A stretch of DNA of 64,000 bases, from the NCBI RefSeq assembly GCF_023204835.1, contig NZ_CP096270.1, positions 1,426,001-1,490,000 on the forward strand, read 5' to 3'. A model generated the notes under the pieces. The model searched no databases and had not been told where the DNA came from. It saw only the letters and a program-made list of their open reading frames with translations. Within the stretch, counting starts at the first letter, position 1. The number at the start of each line of letters is the position of its first letter. This DNA is from Salinarchaeum laminariae. Its GTDB lineage: Archaea; Halobacteriota; Halobacteria; Halobacteriales; Salinarchaeaceae. The position numbers and the translations under genes were made by a program. Below are positions 1 through 9,146 of the stretch, in pieces.

Positions 1-486
1 GGCGACGACGCCGCGCAGGTGAAACTCTCCGTCGTCGAGGCCGCCACGGATCGTGCCCGATCGATCGCTGAGGACGCCATTGCCGCGAAGGCAGGATCCG
101 TCGCGGACTCCGTCGAGCAACGGCTCGCAAACAAGTTCGATCGCGCACCCGTCATCGGAACGCGTGGGTTCCCGCTCGTCCCCTTCCCCGGCTGGTGGGC
201 CGCGACCGGGAACGTCTGGCGCGTCGAGGTCGCCGGCACCTACGCCGGATTCTCGGTCCGTGCGGCACAGGGCGGTCCCAGCGGCGGTGGCCACGTCAGC
301 TACGTTCGCGACGGGCAGCACGTCGCCATCGACGTGACGGGGGACGGCTCGCCGGAGCGTCTCGGGACCGCGAGCCGGATCTCTTTCGAGGCCTCGACGA
401 CCGTCGCCGTCGTCGTCCCACCCAGCGGCGGTGGTGTCGGCAACGGAGGGTCCGGGTTCACACAAACCTCCGACGGCTGGGACTAG
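1..486 (+). CDS. C-terminal part of a putative exported haloarchaeal protein (5'-truncated by window)
   Basis: The frame is open from the first base of the window, so this is the 3' end of a longer gene. A GTG at 19 would be an internal codon. The visible 161 residues hold a short helical stretch rich in Ala and Asp, then a beta-rich segment with Pro and Trp (VPFPGWWAATGNVW), and end in a Gly-rich tail. There is no membrane helix in the visible part. The pattern resembles the C-terminal region of large haloarchaeal surface or pilus-accessory proteins (DUF7286-like), but I could not confirm the family. Function is unknown. Confidence 0.6.
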   Translation, partial: GDDAAQVKLSVVEAATDRARSIAEDAIAAKAGSVADSVEQRLANKFDRAPVIGTRGFPLVPFPGWWAATGNVWRVEVAGTYAGFSVRAAQGGPSGGGHVSYVRDGQHVAIDVTGDGSPERLGTASRISFEASTTVAVVVPPSGGGVGNGGSGFTQTSDGWD

Positions 487-599
487 CGAGACGCTCTCCC
501 GACCGCGTCGACTACCATCCTCTTGGGGCCCACAGATTGGTGCCTCGCGGCCGGACCGACTGGGAAAGGCACTTGCCCGCACTCGACGAACTCCGCACA

Positions 600-1022
600 A
601 TGTTACACGAGGAGCGGACGTCGGTCGACGCGCCGACGCCCGAGGCGCTCGCCGACGAGTATCGTACGGAGCTTGCCCGGATCGTCGACGAGCACGGCGT
701 CGAACCGGTCGCAGCCGAGACCGGGATCGAGACGGCGACGCTCCGGTCCATCGCCGCCGGCGAGGCGCCGGAGCTGTTTCTCGAGGATGCCGCCGCGATC
801 CAGGCGCTCGACTCTGAGCTCGACGCCGCGACGATTCACGCGGAGGCCTGCGACCACCTGCTGCTGGGGATGTCGATGGCGGTCCTCGACGTCGACACGA
901 TCGCCGCGGAGTACGAGGGCGAGCGGTCTGGCAAGGGAATCCAGCAGCGACTCGAACGTCGCGCACCGGTCTCGTTGGCCGAGTTTGCCAGGCTGGAGCA
1001 TTTCATCGCGAGCCGGCGGTAG
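600..1022 (+). CDS. DUF5791-like haloarchaeal protein
   Basis: The product is 140 aa and acidic, starting MLHEERTSVD. A GTG at 540 would add 20 residues, but the ATG at 600 gives the start I expect for this family. The middle (about 45-75) looks like a helix-turn-helix-type helical segment (AAETGIETATLRSIAAGE), and the C-terminus has a second helical bundle. It resembles small conserved haloarchaeal proteins annotated DUF5791, whose role is unknown. No membrane helix or metal motif is visible. It lies alone between the exported protein and the SDR gene, on the same strand as both. Confidence 0.6.
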   Translation: MLHEERTSVDAPTPEALADEYRTELARIVDEHGVEPVAAETGIETATLRSIAAGEAPELFLEDAAAIQALDSELDAATIHAEACDHLLLGMSMAVLDVDTIAAEYEGERSGKGIQQRLERRAPVSLAEFARLEHFIASRR

Positions 1023-1107
1023 GGTGGCATGGTGAACGGTGGCCGGCGACGGCCACGCGAGTCGATCGACCGTCGCGGTTTTCCTCACGGACGTGCAATA
1101 CGTCTCC

Positions 1108-2013
1108 ATGCAGGTCGCTATTCTGGGCTGTGGCTACGTCGGACTCGAACTCGGTCGCCAGCTGACGGCGACCGGGCACGACGCCGTCGGCGTTCGCCGG
1201 TCCGCTGACGGGGCAGCGGCCATCGAGGAGGCCGGCTTCGAGGCGGTGCAGGCCGACGTAACCGATCCCGAATCGCTCGACGCGGTGCCGGACGTCGACG
1301 CGCTGGTATTCGCGGCGAGCTCCGGTGGTCGCGGGGCCGAGGCGGCCCGCCACGTCTACGTCGAGGGGCTCGAAACGGCGATCGAGCAGTTCGCTGGCCG
1401 GGAGGACCCACCCGAGCAGCTGGTCTACACCTCCAGCACAGGGGTCTACGGCGATCACGACGGCGACTGGGTCGACGAGACCACGCCGATCGATCCGACG
1501 ACGGAGAAGACCGCGGTGCTGGCCGACGCAGAGCGAGTGGCGACCGACGTCGCTGACGAGCACGGCATCGACGGAACCGTCGTCCGGTTCGCCGGACTCT
1601 ACGGCCCCGATCGCTACCGGCTGGAGCGCTACGTCGAGGGACCCGTCACGGAGGGGTATCTGAACATGATCCATCGCGACGACGCGGCGGGCGTGGTTCG
1701 GTTCGCGCTCGATGGGGCTGCCGACGGGACGCTCGCAGACCGTTCGATCGACACGCTGCTGGCCGTCGACGACGAGCCGGTCTCGAAGTGGGCGTTCGCG
1801 GACTGGCTGGCCGAGCGGTGTGGCGAGCCAGCGCCGGAGAAGCGAACGATCGAGGAGCGGCTGGCGGCCGGCGACCTCTCGGAGCCGGCCGAACGCCGCC
1901 TTCGGACGAGCAAACGCTGTTCGAACGACCTGCTCCGGGAGCTGGGATACGAGTTTTCGTTTCCGTCGTTTCGTGAGGGGTATCGGGACGCGATCGAAGC
2001 CTACAGCAAGTAG
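1108..2013 (+). CDS. NAD(P)-dependent epimerase/dehydratase (extended SDR family)
   Basis: The product is 301 aa. I chose the start at the ATG that opens MQVAILGCGYVGLELGRQL, because the Rossmann dinucleotide motif GCGYVG then sits at the N-terminus, as in this family. The middle carries the extended-SDR signature YTSSTGVYGDHDGDW, with Ser/Thr and the Tyr of GVYG placed like the catalytic residues of YeeZ-like nucleoside-sugar epimerases. A usual YxxxK spacing is not obvious. A further start 69 nt upstream is possible but would add an unstructured tail. The substrate cannot be read from the sequence. It is probably a cytosolic single-gene unit. Confidence 0.8.
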   Translation: MQVAILGCGYVGLELGRQLTATGHDAVGVRRSADGAAAIEEAGFEAVQADVTDPESLDAVPDVDALVFAASSGGRGAEAARHVYVEGLETAIEQFAGREDPPEQLVYTSSTGVYGDHDGDWVDETTPIDPTTEKTAVLADAERVATDVADEHGIDGTVVRFAGLYGPDRYRLERYVEGPVTEGYLNMIHRDDAAGVVRFALDGAADGTLADRSIDTLLAVDDEPVSKWAFADWLAERCGEPAPEKRTIEERLAAGDLSEPAERRLRTSKRCSNDLLRELGYEFSFPSFREGYRDAIEAYSK

Positions 2014-2111
2014 GCTGGGCGGACACTGGTGTGTGGGCTCTCCACAGCGCAACGATCTGTGGATTCGAGACGGGGTAACGGTTTAGTTGGTCGGCTCTCT
2101 CGGGGGCGTAT

Positions 2112-3278
2112 ATGCAGGGCGTCCCCGCGGTCGGCGTCGGGCAGGCCGAGGCGCTGACCGGCACCGACCCGCTCCTCCTCGCCGCGATGATCGTCGGGCT
2201 TCTCCTCGTGATCGGTGGGACGGCGTGGACGTTCCTCCGACTTCGCCGGACGCCGGGCGAGCGCTTCCAGAAGGTGCTCGCGGGAAGGGAGGAGGTCGCA
2301 ATCTTGACTCACCCGAACCCCGATCCCGACGCGATGGCGTGTGCGATGGGTGCCGCGCAGATCGCCGAGGCTGCTGGCGTCGATCCGACGATACAGTACG
2401 CCGGCCAGATCCGCCATCAGGAGAACCGCGCGTTCCGAACCGTCCTCGAGTTCGACGCCGATCAGATCGAGGGGAAGGCCGACGTCGCCTGCGATGACGT
2501 CGTGCTCGTCGATCACAACGTTCCCCGGGGATTCCCCGGCGCCGAAGGCATCGAACCGATCGCCGTCGTGGATCACCACCCTGGAAACGGGGTCGGGACG
2601 CGGTTCACCGATGTCAGGCCCGATCGCGGCTCCTGTGCGAGCATCGTCGCCGACTACTTCGAGCAACTCGGTGCGGATCGGTACGGGCCGGAGGATCCAG
2701 CGCCGGAAGGGGACACGCTCGCGCTCGACTCCCCGCTGGCGACCGGGCTCGTGTTCGGGCTCCAGTCCGACACGAACCGGCTCACAGAGGGCTGTACGCA
2801 GGCCGACTTCGACGCGTGTTCGTATCTCTACCCCGCCATCGACAGCGATCGGCTCGAACGGATCGCCAACCCCCAAGTCACCGCCGAGACGCTCGAGGTG
2901 AAAGCCCGCGCGATCCAGAACCGGACCGTCGACGGCTCCTTCGCAGTGAGCCACGTCGGCGAGATCACCGACGCCGACACTATTCCACAGTCCGCTGACG
3001 AACTGGTTCGCCTCGAGGGCGTCGGCGCCGTCGTCGTGATGGGCGAGCGCGAGGGCGTGCTTCACGTCTCCGGGCGCTCCCGCGACGATCGCGTCCACAT
3101 GGGTGAGGCGCTCGAAGCTGCCGTCGAGGACGTCCCGATGGCCAGCGCCGGCGGCCACGCGCGGATGGGCGGCGGCCAGCTCTCGATCGATCACATGGAA
3201 GGGATCGGCCCATCCGACGGGATGAACGTCCCCGAGTTCAGCCAACGTCTCTTCGAGTGCCTCCGTGGCGACGTCTGA
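2112..3278 (+). CDS. Membrane-anchored DHH-family phosphoesterase (NrnA-like)
   Basis: The product is 388 aa. A single hydrophobic helix spans residues about 20-42 (PLLLAAMIVGLLLVIGG), followed by an Arg-rich stop-transfer stretch. The DHH catalytic domain then follows: HPNPDPDAMA at about 63, VDHN at about 135 and the DHHP signature at about 155. A DHHA1 domain with the Gly-rich SAGGHARMGGG motif is near the C-terminus. This is the layout of NrnA-like oligoribonuclease/pAp phosphatases, which use two metal ions bound by Asp and His. The N-terminal anchor suggests that the enzyme faces the cytoplasm at the membrane. It is followed 93 nt later by a paralogue. Confidence 0.88.
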   Translation: MQGVPAVGVGQAEALTGTDPLLLAAMIVGLLLVIGGTAWTFLRLRRTPGERFQKVLAGREEVAILTHPNPDPDAMACAMGAAQIAEAAGVDPTIQYAGQIRHQENRAFRTVLEFDADQIEGKADVACDDVVLVDHNVPRGFPGAEGIEPIAVVDHHPGNGVGTRFTDVRPDRGSCASIVADYFEQLGADRYGPEDPAPEGDTLALDSPLATGLVFGLQSDTNRLTEGCTQADFDACSYLYPAIDSDRLERIANPQVTAETLEVKARAIQNRTVDGSFAVSHVGEITDADTIPQSADELVRLEGVGAVVVMGEREGVLHVSGRSRDDRVHMGEALEAAVEDVPMASAGGHARMGGGQLSIDHMEGIGPSDGMNVPEFSQRLFECLRGDV

Positions 3279-3371
3279 GCACTGATCGGCGGACGTTTCG
3301 CGGGTGACCGTCGACCGTAGTCGGCCGCGGAGAGCGTACCTTTTTCCCGCGGTGGGCGAGTAGCCCATGAT

Positions 3372-4907
3372 ATGCCGACCCGGGTGGTGCTCGGGTGTGG
3401 GCCGGAGTACCGGGTGCTGTTGGCGCGTCTCGCAGCCGCTGGCGACCTCCTCGTCGTGGTCGACGACGCCGACGAGGCAGAGTGGCTCACCGAGCGCGAC
3501 GTCCCGGTCGTCGAAGCCGATCCAACGGATCCGGCGACCCTCCGCGAGCTCGACGCCGATCCAGAGAGCGTCGTCGTCGCCACTGGGAGCGCCGACGAAA
3601 CGTCGCGCATCTCCGTCGCCGCTCGCGAGGTCTTCCCCGACGCGAGATTGCTCTCACAGCCCGGGGTCCAGCGCGAGGACGGTGAGCTCGCTGCGGCCGC
3701 CGAAACCACCGATCCGGCGGGCGTCGTCGCGGATCGAGTGCTGGAGTACGTCGCGTCGTCCGCGGGCGATCGATCGCTCCGGCTCCGCCGTGCACTCCGG
3801 AGCATCGAGGAGCCCGTCGCCGTTCTCGCACACGACAACCCCGATCCCGACGCGATCGCCAGCGCGGTCGCACTCGTCGAAATCGCAGCCGGCGTGGGCG
3901 TAGACGCCGAGGCTTGCTACTTCGGTGCGATCGCTCACCAGGAGAACCGTGCACTGGTCAATCTCCTCGATCTCGATCTCCGAACGCTCGACGATCCCTC
4001 GGAGCTCGAGGAGTACGGCGGAATCGCCCTGGTCGATCACGCCCGCCCCGGCGTCAACGATCAGCTGCCCGACGACACGCCGGTCGACGTCGTGATCGAC
4101 CACCATCCGACGCACGGCCCCGACGAGGCCGAGTTCGTCGACCTGCGCAGCGGCGTCGGCGCGACGAGCACGCTGCTATCGGAGTATTTCGACCGGCTCG
4201 GGATCGAGCTGACCGAGCAGGTCGCCACGGCGTTGCTCTACGGTCTCCGGGTGGATACGGACGACTTCACGCGCGAGGTCGCCGTCGCGGACTTCGAGGC
4301 CGCCGCGCGACTCCTGCCACGGGTCGACGAGAGCGTCCTCGAACGCGTCGAATCCCCGAGCCTCAGCGGCGAGACGATGGACGTGCTCGCCGGGGCCATC
4401 GAACGCCGGATCCGCAACGGGAACGCGCTGACCGCCTGCGTCGGCGAGCTAAACGATCGTGACGCACTCGCACAGGCGGCGGACCTGCTGCTCGACCTCG
4501 AGGACGTTTCCACGACGCTCGTCTTCGGGATCATCGACGACACGGTCTACGTCTCCGGCCGCGCCCGGGGAACGGAGATCGACCTCGGCGAGACGCTCCG
4601 GGCGGCCTACGGCCAACTCGGCAGCGCGGGCGGGCACGCCGACATGGCTGGCGCACAGCTCCCCGTCGGCATGCTGGTCGAGCCCGACGAGGAGAATCCG
4701 GTCGAGATCGTCGAGGAGGTGCTGACGAACGCCTTCCTCGATGCGCTGGAGACGAGCCGGACGGCGGCTGGCGGGGGGTACGCGATGGCGGGCGACGGCC
4801 TCTCCTTCCTGCCGGAGCTCCGCCGGGAGGTGTCGGGTGTCGGTGACGCCTCGCGTTCGGTCGACCACGAGCCCGACCGCGATGGCGGCGACGGCGAACT
4901 GGAGTGA
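3372..4907 (+). CDS. TrkA-N plus DHH phosphoesterase fusion
   Basis: The product is 511 aa. The N-terminal 130 residues form a Rossmann-type TrkA-N (RCK-like) domain that begins TRVVLGCGPEYRVLL and contains the acidic turn VVVDDADEAEW. The DHH domain follows with DNPDPDAIAS near 155, LVDHARPG near 225 and IDHHPTHGPD near 245. A C-terminal DHHA1 domain has SAGGHADMAGAQLP near 420. Fusions of a nucleotide-binding TrkA-N domain to a DHH nuclease are known in haloarchaea, where the first domain may sense a nucleotide ligand and gate the phosphoesterase. It is paralogous to the preceding gene, and the two catalytic domains align throughout. Confidence 0.87.
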   Translation: MPTRVVLGCGPEYRVLLARLAAAGDLLVVVDDADEAEWLTERDVPVVEADPTDPATLRELDADPESVVVATGSADETSRISVAAREVFPDARLLSQPGVQREDGELAAAAETTDPAGVVADRVLEYVASSAGDRSLRLRRALRSIEEPVAVLAHDNPDPDAIASAVALVEIAAGVGVDAEACYFGAIAHQENRALVNLLDLDLRTLDDPSELEEYGGIALVDHARPGVNDQLPDDTPVDVVIDHHPTHGPDEAEFVDLRSGVGATSTLLSEYFDRLGIELTEQVATALLYGLRVDTDDFTREVAVADFEAAARLLPRVDESVLERVESPSLSGETMDVLAGAIERRIRNGNALTACVGELNDRDALAQAADLLLDLEDVSTTLVFGIIDDTVYVSGRARGTEIDLGETLRAAYGQLGSAGGHADMAGAQLPVGMLVEPDEENPVEIVEEVLTNAFLDALETSRTAAGGGYAMAGDGLSFLPELRREVSGVGDASRSVDHEPDRDGGDGELE

Positions 4908-4968
4908 GGCCGGCCGCAGAACTCGCCGCCAGGGAACGCTTTTGCCGCCGCCGCCCGTCTGTTCGGAC

Positions 4969-5769
4969 ATGACCGTCGCGGAGGGCGCTCCCAACGCCCG
5001 CGTCGCAGCGTACATGACGGAGGACGTCGCCACCGTCGATCCCGACGAGACAGTCGAGGAGGTCTCGCGACGGATCGTCGAATCGACAGATCACAGCGGC
5101 TTCCCCGTCGCACAGCGCCGACAGGTCGAAGGGTTCGTCAGCGCCTCGGACCTCCTGCTCGCCGAACCCGACGCGCCGATCTTCACCGTGATGACGACCG
5201 ACATCCTCGTCGCGCACCCGGAGATGAACATCACCGACGCGGCCCGCGTCATCCTCCGGTCTGGGATCCAGAAGCTCCCCGTCGTCGACGACGCCGGAAC
5301 GCTCGTCGGAATCATCTCCCACGCCGACGTGATCCGCAGCCAGATCGAGCGCGCGACCCCGGAGAAGGTCGGGAAACTCCGCCGGACGCTCGAGGGAATC
5401 CACGATCTCGAGCTCCGGGAGGAGCGCCGGGAGGTCGCCCTCGACCAGCTGATCCCGACCCAGGGCAAGGTCTACGCCGACGAACTCGAGGGCCGGCGGT
5501 ACGAGCTCGAACGCGGTCTCGCCGAACCGCTCGTGGTGATCGACGACGGCGGGACCCTGCTGCTGGCCGACGGCCACCACCGCGTGCTGGCGGCAGATCA
5601 GCTCGACGTCGAGTCGATGGAGGCCTACGTCATCGTCGTCGACGAGTTCGTCGAGCTGGGGATGTTGCGAACCGCCCGCCAGGAGGGGCTCGAACGGATC
5701 CCCGACATCGAGGTCGTCGACTACGCCCGGCACCCGCTCATCGAGACGACGAAGCGCTTGCAGGAGTAG
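4969..5769 (+). CDS. CBS-pair protein with C-terminal ParB-like nuclease-fold domain
   Basis: The product is 266 aa. The ATG at 4969 lies about 30 nt after a T-rich promoter-like stretch, as in leaderless haloarchaeal genes. Two CBS motifs occupy residues about 14-65 (MTEDVATVDPDETVEEVSR) and 72-125 (ILVAHPEMNITDAARVIL), which would form an adenine-nucleotide-binding Bateman module. The C-terminal third has a ParB/Srx-like fold signature, DQLIPTQGKVYADELE, followed by LLLADGHHRVLAA. The pairing suggests a ligand-controlled regulatory protein or CTPase/nuclease-fold enzyme in the cytosol. No partner gene is adjacent apart from the DHH genes upstream. Confidence 0.8.
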   Translation: MTVAEGAPNARVAAYMTEDVATVDPDETVEEVSRRIVESTDHSGFPVAQRRQVEGFVSASDLLLAEPDAPIFTVMTTDILVAHPEMNITDAARVILRSGIQKLPVVDDAGTLVGIISHADVIRSQIERATPEKVGKLRRTLEGIHDLELREERREVALDQLIPTQGKVYADELEGRRYELERGLAEPLVVIDDGGTLLLADGHHRVLAADQLDVESMEAYVIVVDEFVELGMLRTARQEGLERIPDIEVVDYARHPLIETTKRLQE

Positions 5770-5809
5770 AGTGCTGGGTGTGCTCTTTTCGCCCTAAACG
5801 GCAAGCCAG

Positions 5810-7510
5810 TCAGTCGTCGCCATCCAGCACGTCCAGCACCGCCGATCGGGTCTCGGCGGCGAGCGCTCGCTCGGCGACCGCTTCGGCGGCCTCGGTATCC
5901 GTCTCCTGGATTCGCGCTTTCACCTGCGGGATCGTGACTGCGCTCGCGGAGAGTTCGTCGAGACCCAGCCCGATCAGGAGCTCCGTGAGCGCCGGGTCGC
6001 CCGCCATCTCGCCGCACATCCCCACCCACGCGTCGCGTTCGTGGCCACCGTCGATCGCGTCGGCGATCGTCCGGAGCACTGGCGGGTGCAGTGGGTCGTG
6101 CAAGGTCGTCACTCGATCGTTGTCTCGGTCGGCTGCCATCACGTACTGTGTGAGGTCGTTCGTGCCGATGCTGAGGAAGGCCACCCGGTCGGCGAGCTCC
6201 GGTGCCATCCGTGCCGCTGCCGGCGTCTCGACCATCACTCCGAGCTCCGGGATGGCGCAGGGCTCGCCGGCGTCCTCGAGCGCCGCCGCGACCGCATCGA
6301 CCCGCTCCAGTGCGGCGTCGAGTTCGGCGACGTCCGCAACCATCGGGAACATGACGGCGAGATCGCCAGTGGCGTCGCCTTCCTCTCGGGCCGTTCCCGC
6401 GGCTCGCAGCAGTGCGCGGAGCTGCGTCTCCAAGAGGTCGGCGTCGACGCCCAGCGAGCGCCGGATTCCCCGATCCCCGAGGAAGGGGTTCGCTTCCGCC
6501 GGCAGATCGAGGTAGTCGATGGGCTTGTCGCCGCCGACGTCGGCGGTCCTGACGACGATCCGCTCGCCGGGGAACGCCTGGAGCGCTTCAGAGTAGGTCT
6601 CGAACTGTTCGTCCTCGTCGGGCGGCGAGGTGCGATCGATGAAGAGGAACTCGGTGCGGAAGAGGCCGACGCCGTCGGCGCCGCTGTCGATTGCGCCCTC
6701 GAGCTCGCCCGGCCGGCCGACGTTCGCTGCCACCTCGATCGAGCGGCCGTCAGCGGTCGCGACCTGCTCGTCGATCACGTCGATCTCGCGTTCGGTCCGT
6801 GCGGCGGTCCGGGTTTCCTCGTCTGGATCCACGATCACGACGCCGGCCTCTCCGTCGACGACGACCGTCGTTCCGTTCTCGATCTCCCGGAGGGGGTCGC
6901 CGACGCCGACGACCGCGGGGAGGCCGATCGCCCGCGCGACGATCGCTGCGTGGGCGGTCCGGCCACCGACGACCGTTGCGAGTCCCGCCACGCGGTCGGG
7001 ATCGAGTCCCGCGGCGTCGCTCGGCACCAGCCGCTCGGCGAGCAGGATCGTTTCGTCCGGCAGCGCGTCGAGGTCGACGTCTTCGACGCCGGCGAGCGTC
7101 CTGAGCAGCCGGTCGCGAACGTCCCGGAGGTCGTCGGCCCGTTCGGCCACCCGGCCGCCGGTGGCCTCGTACTGCTCGATCGGATCTGCGAACGCCGCCT
7201 CGACGGCCGCCTCGGCCGTGGCGCCGCCCTCGATCTCCGCGTCGACGGCCGACTCGATCTGCGGATCGTCGAGGAACTGTCGGTGTGCCTCGAGGATTGC
7301 CGCCTCCTCCTCGCCGACCCGCTCTGCGACGCGCTCGCGCTCCTCGTCGATAGCTGCGCGGGCCCAGTCCCGCGCGTCCACGAACCGCTGGCGTTCGGCC
7401 TCGGGATCGTCGCTCTCGCGGTCGAACTCCGGGATCGTGGGCTCGTACCAGCGGACGGTGCCGACGCCGGCCAGCGGCGTCGCGCCGACGCCAGAGAGGG
7501 TCTTACTCAT
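5810..7510 (-). CDS. ptsI: Phosphoenolpyruvate-protein phosphotransferase, PTS enzyme I
   Basis: The product is 566 aa, normal for enzyme I. It transfers phosphate from phosphoenolpyruvate to HPr in the cytosol. The active-site histidine is in the swivelling domain motif GGRTAHAAIVAR near residue 193. The C-terminal TIM-barrel PEP-binding domain carries GLFRTEFLF near 282, the SIGTNDLTQY signature near 445 and MCGEMAGDP with the conserved Cys near 497. It lies 47 nt downstream of HPr on the same strand and forms a two-gene unit divergent from dhaKLM. Since DhaM here is only an EIIA-type domain, this stand-alone enzyme I must supply its phosphate. Confidence 0.95.
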   Translation of the reverse strand: MSKTLSGVGATPLAGVGTVRWYEPTIPEFDRESDDPEAERQRFVDARDWARAAIDEERERVAERVGEEEAAILEAHRQFLDDPQIESAVDAEIEGGATAEAAVEAAFADPIEQYEATGGRVAERADDLRDVRDRLLRTLAGVEDVDLDALPDETILLAERLVPSDAAGLDPDRVAGLATVVGGRTAHAAIVARAIGLPAVVGVGDPLREIENGTTVVVDGEAGVVIVDPDEETRTAARTEREIDVIDEQVATADGRSIEVAANVGRPGELEGAIDSGADGVGLFRTEFLFIDRTSPPDEDEQFETYSEALQAFPGERIVVRTADVGGDKPIDYLDLPAEANPFLGDRGIRRSLGVDADLLETQLRALLRAAGTAREEGDATGDLAVMFPMVADVAELDAALERVDAVAAALEDAGEPCAIPELGVMVETPAAARMAPELADRVAFLSIGTNDLTQYVMAADRDNDRVTTLHDPLHPPVLRTIADAIDGGHERDAWVGMCGEMAGDPALTELLIGLGLDELSASAVTIPQVKARIQETDTEAAEAVAERALAAETRSAVLDVLDGDD

Positions 7511-7557
7511 GGTTCTGGTCTGCTCGCCGGTCAGATCGGCTCATGATTCGGATCTGT

Positions 7558-7821
7558 TCATGGTTCCGGTCGTTCGAGGAGCGCAACGAGTTGGTCGAGG
7601 GCGTCGTCGGCGTCCGGCCCCTCCGCCGTCAGGCGGACGGCATCACCGCGTTCGATCCCCAGCCCGGTGACCGCGAGCATGCTTCCGGCGTCGACCGCCC
7701 CATCGCCGTTCGCACGTCCGACCGTGATCTCGCTCTCGAACTCGCCGGCGGCCTCGACGAACGCCGACGCTGGCCGTGCGTGGAGGCCAGCCTCCTGTTC
7801 GACGGTCACGATCCGTTCCAT
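7558..7821 (-). CDS. ptsH: PTS phosphocarrier protein HPr
   Basis: The product is 87 aa, the usual HPr size. The phosphorylation site is His14 in QEAGLHARPASAF, with the Arg and Pro that normally follow it. A Ser-46-type regulatory motif of Firmicutes HPr is not evident, so a catabolite-repression role by Ser phosphorylation is unlikely. HPr receives phosphate from enzyme I (47 nt downstream) and would pass it to DhaM across the divergent promoter region. A downstream extension in the same frame gives no better start. The product is cytosolic. Confidence 0.95.
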   Translation of the reverse strand: MERIVTVEQEAGLHARPASAFVEAAGEFESEITVGRANGDGAVDAGSMLAVTGLGIERGDAVRLTAEGPDADDALDQLVALLERPEP

Positions 7822-8048
7822 CGGGTCTCACCTCGAATCCCGCGACATCTGCTGGGGACCATCATGTATGCCATTCGTTCTCGTCTGTCATGAGGGTGAG
7901 GGTGCCAGCGATCTGCGGTGCTGTGGCCGACTCCGACGTGCAGTGGTTTCGGGCACGCTGCGTAGGGAGCTAGTGGCTGGGATTTGGAACGTATCATGTC
8001 AGTAGACGACGGTGACGATTTATTGCCTGTGCCGTGGTATCGATGCCC
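7822..8048. promoter_or_regulatory. Divergent promoter region between ptsH-ptsI and dhaKLM
   Basis: This is a 227-bp non-coding stretch between divergent operons. A TATA-like TTTATT at 8019-8024 lies about 25-30 nt before the ATG at 8049, which fits a leaderless dhaK transcript. No clear box for ptsH was picked out. Shared control of both operons is an inference from the arrangement. Confidence 0.55.
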
Positions 8049-9050
8049 ATGAAGAAGCTGATCAACGATCCGTCGGACGTCGTCGACGAGATGCTGGAGG
8101 GAATGGTATCTGCGCATCCGGAGCGGCTCCGGCGGCTGGACGGGACGGAGGTGCTCGTCCGGACCGACGCCCCGGTCGACGGCAAGGTCGGCGTCGTCTC
8201 CGGCGGCGGAAGCGGCCACGAACCCACCCACGCGGGCTACCTCGGAGAGGGGATGCTCGACGGCGCTGCCGCTGGAGAGATTTTCACCTCGCCGACGGCC
8301 GACCAGCTCGAGGCGATGATCCAGGCCTGCGACGCCGGTGAGGGCGTCCTCGTCGTCGTCAAGAACTACGAGGGCGACGTCATGAACTTCGACACCGCCG
8401 CGGAGATGGTCGAGATGGAGGACGTCGACGTCCGGCAGGTCGTGGTCAACGACGACGTCGCCGTCGAGGACTCGCTGTACACGAGCGGCCGTCGGGGCGT
8501 CTGTGGTACCATTCTCGTCCACAAGGTGGCGGGCGCTGCCGCCGCCCGCGGCGACGATCTCGATCAGATCGCCGAGCACGCGGAAGGCGTTATCGAGAAC
8601 GTCGGGACGATGGGCACCGCTCTGACCTCCTGTACCACCCCGGAGAAGGGCGAACCCACCTTCGACCTCGGCGAGGACGAGATCGAGCTCGGCATCGGCA
8701 TCCACGGCGAGCCCGGGACCGAACGAGTCGAGCAGATGCCCGCCGACGACGTCGCCGACCACCTCACGGAGGCCGTCCTCGACGACCTCGGGCTCGCTGC
8801 CGGGACCGAGGTGCTCACGATCGTCAACGGGATGGGCGGGACGCCGCTCTCGGAGCTGTTCGTCGTCCAGCGCCGGGTCGACCAGCTCATCGAGGAGCAC
8901 GATCTCGAGGTCTGGGACGCGTGGGTGGGCGACTACATGACCTCACTGGACATGGAGGGCTGTTCGATCACGGTCTGTGCACTCGACGACGAGCGAAAGG
9001 AGCTCCTCGCCGCGCCCGCTGACACGCCAGCGCTGACTGTTCGGGAGTAG
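8049..9050 (+). CDS. dhaK: Dihydroxyacetone kinase, DHA-binding subunit DhaK
   Basis: The product is 333 aa. The start at 8049 (MKKLINDPSD) fits the family and the TATA spacing; an in-frame ATG six bases upstream is the alternative. DhaK binds dihydroxyacetone covalently through a histidine hemiaminal: His219 in GIGIHGEPGTERV matches that residue. The SGGGSGHEPTHAGY motif near 51-64 forms the substrate pocket. Together with DhaL and DhaM it phosphorylates dihydroxyacetone to DHAP at the expense of PEP. It is first in a dhaK-dhaL-dhaM operon, with a 96-nt gap before dhaL. Confidence 0.96.
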   Translation: MKKLINDPSDVVDEMLEGMVSAHPERLRRLDGTEVLVRTDAPVDGKVGVVSGGGSGHEPTHAGYLGEGMLDGAAAGEIFTSPTADQLEAMIQACDAGEGVLVVVKNYEGDVMNFDTAAEMVEMEDVDVRQVVVNDDVAVEDSLYTSGRRGVCGTILVHKVAGAAAARGDDLDQIAEHAEGVIENVGTMGTALTSCTTPEKGEPTFDLGEDEIELGIGIHGEPGTERVEQMPADDVADHLTEAVLDDLGLAAGTEVLTIVNGMGGTPLSELFVVQRRVDQLIEEHDLEVWDAWVGDYMTSLDMEGCSITVCALDDERKELLAAPADTPALTVRE

Positions 9051-9146
9051 TGACTCGCCGGACCTGCACCGCCACGCGGCGACACGGCGTCGTCATCAGT
9101 TCACAGTTGGCGGAACACCCAAGCGCATTGCGAACGGGTACCACAT

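Noticed and set aside
6041..7546. Long open frame opposite enzyme I (about 500 codons)
   Set aside because: It is the antisense of ptsI, rich in Arg/Asp runs and without any domain; GC-rich DNA keeps opposite frames open.
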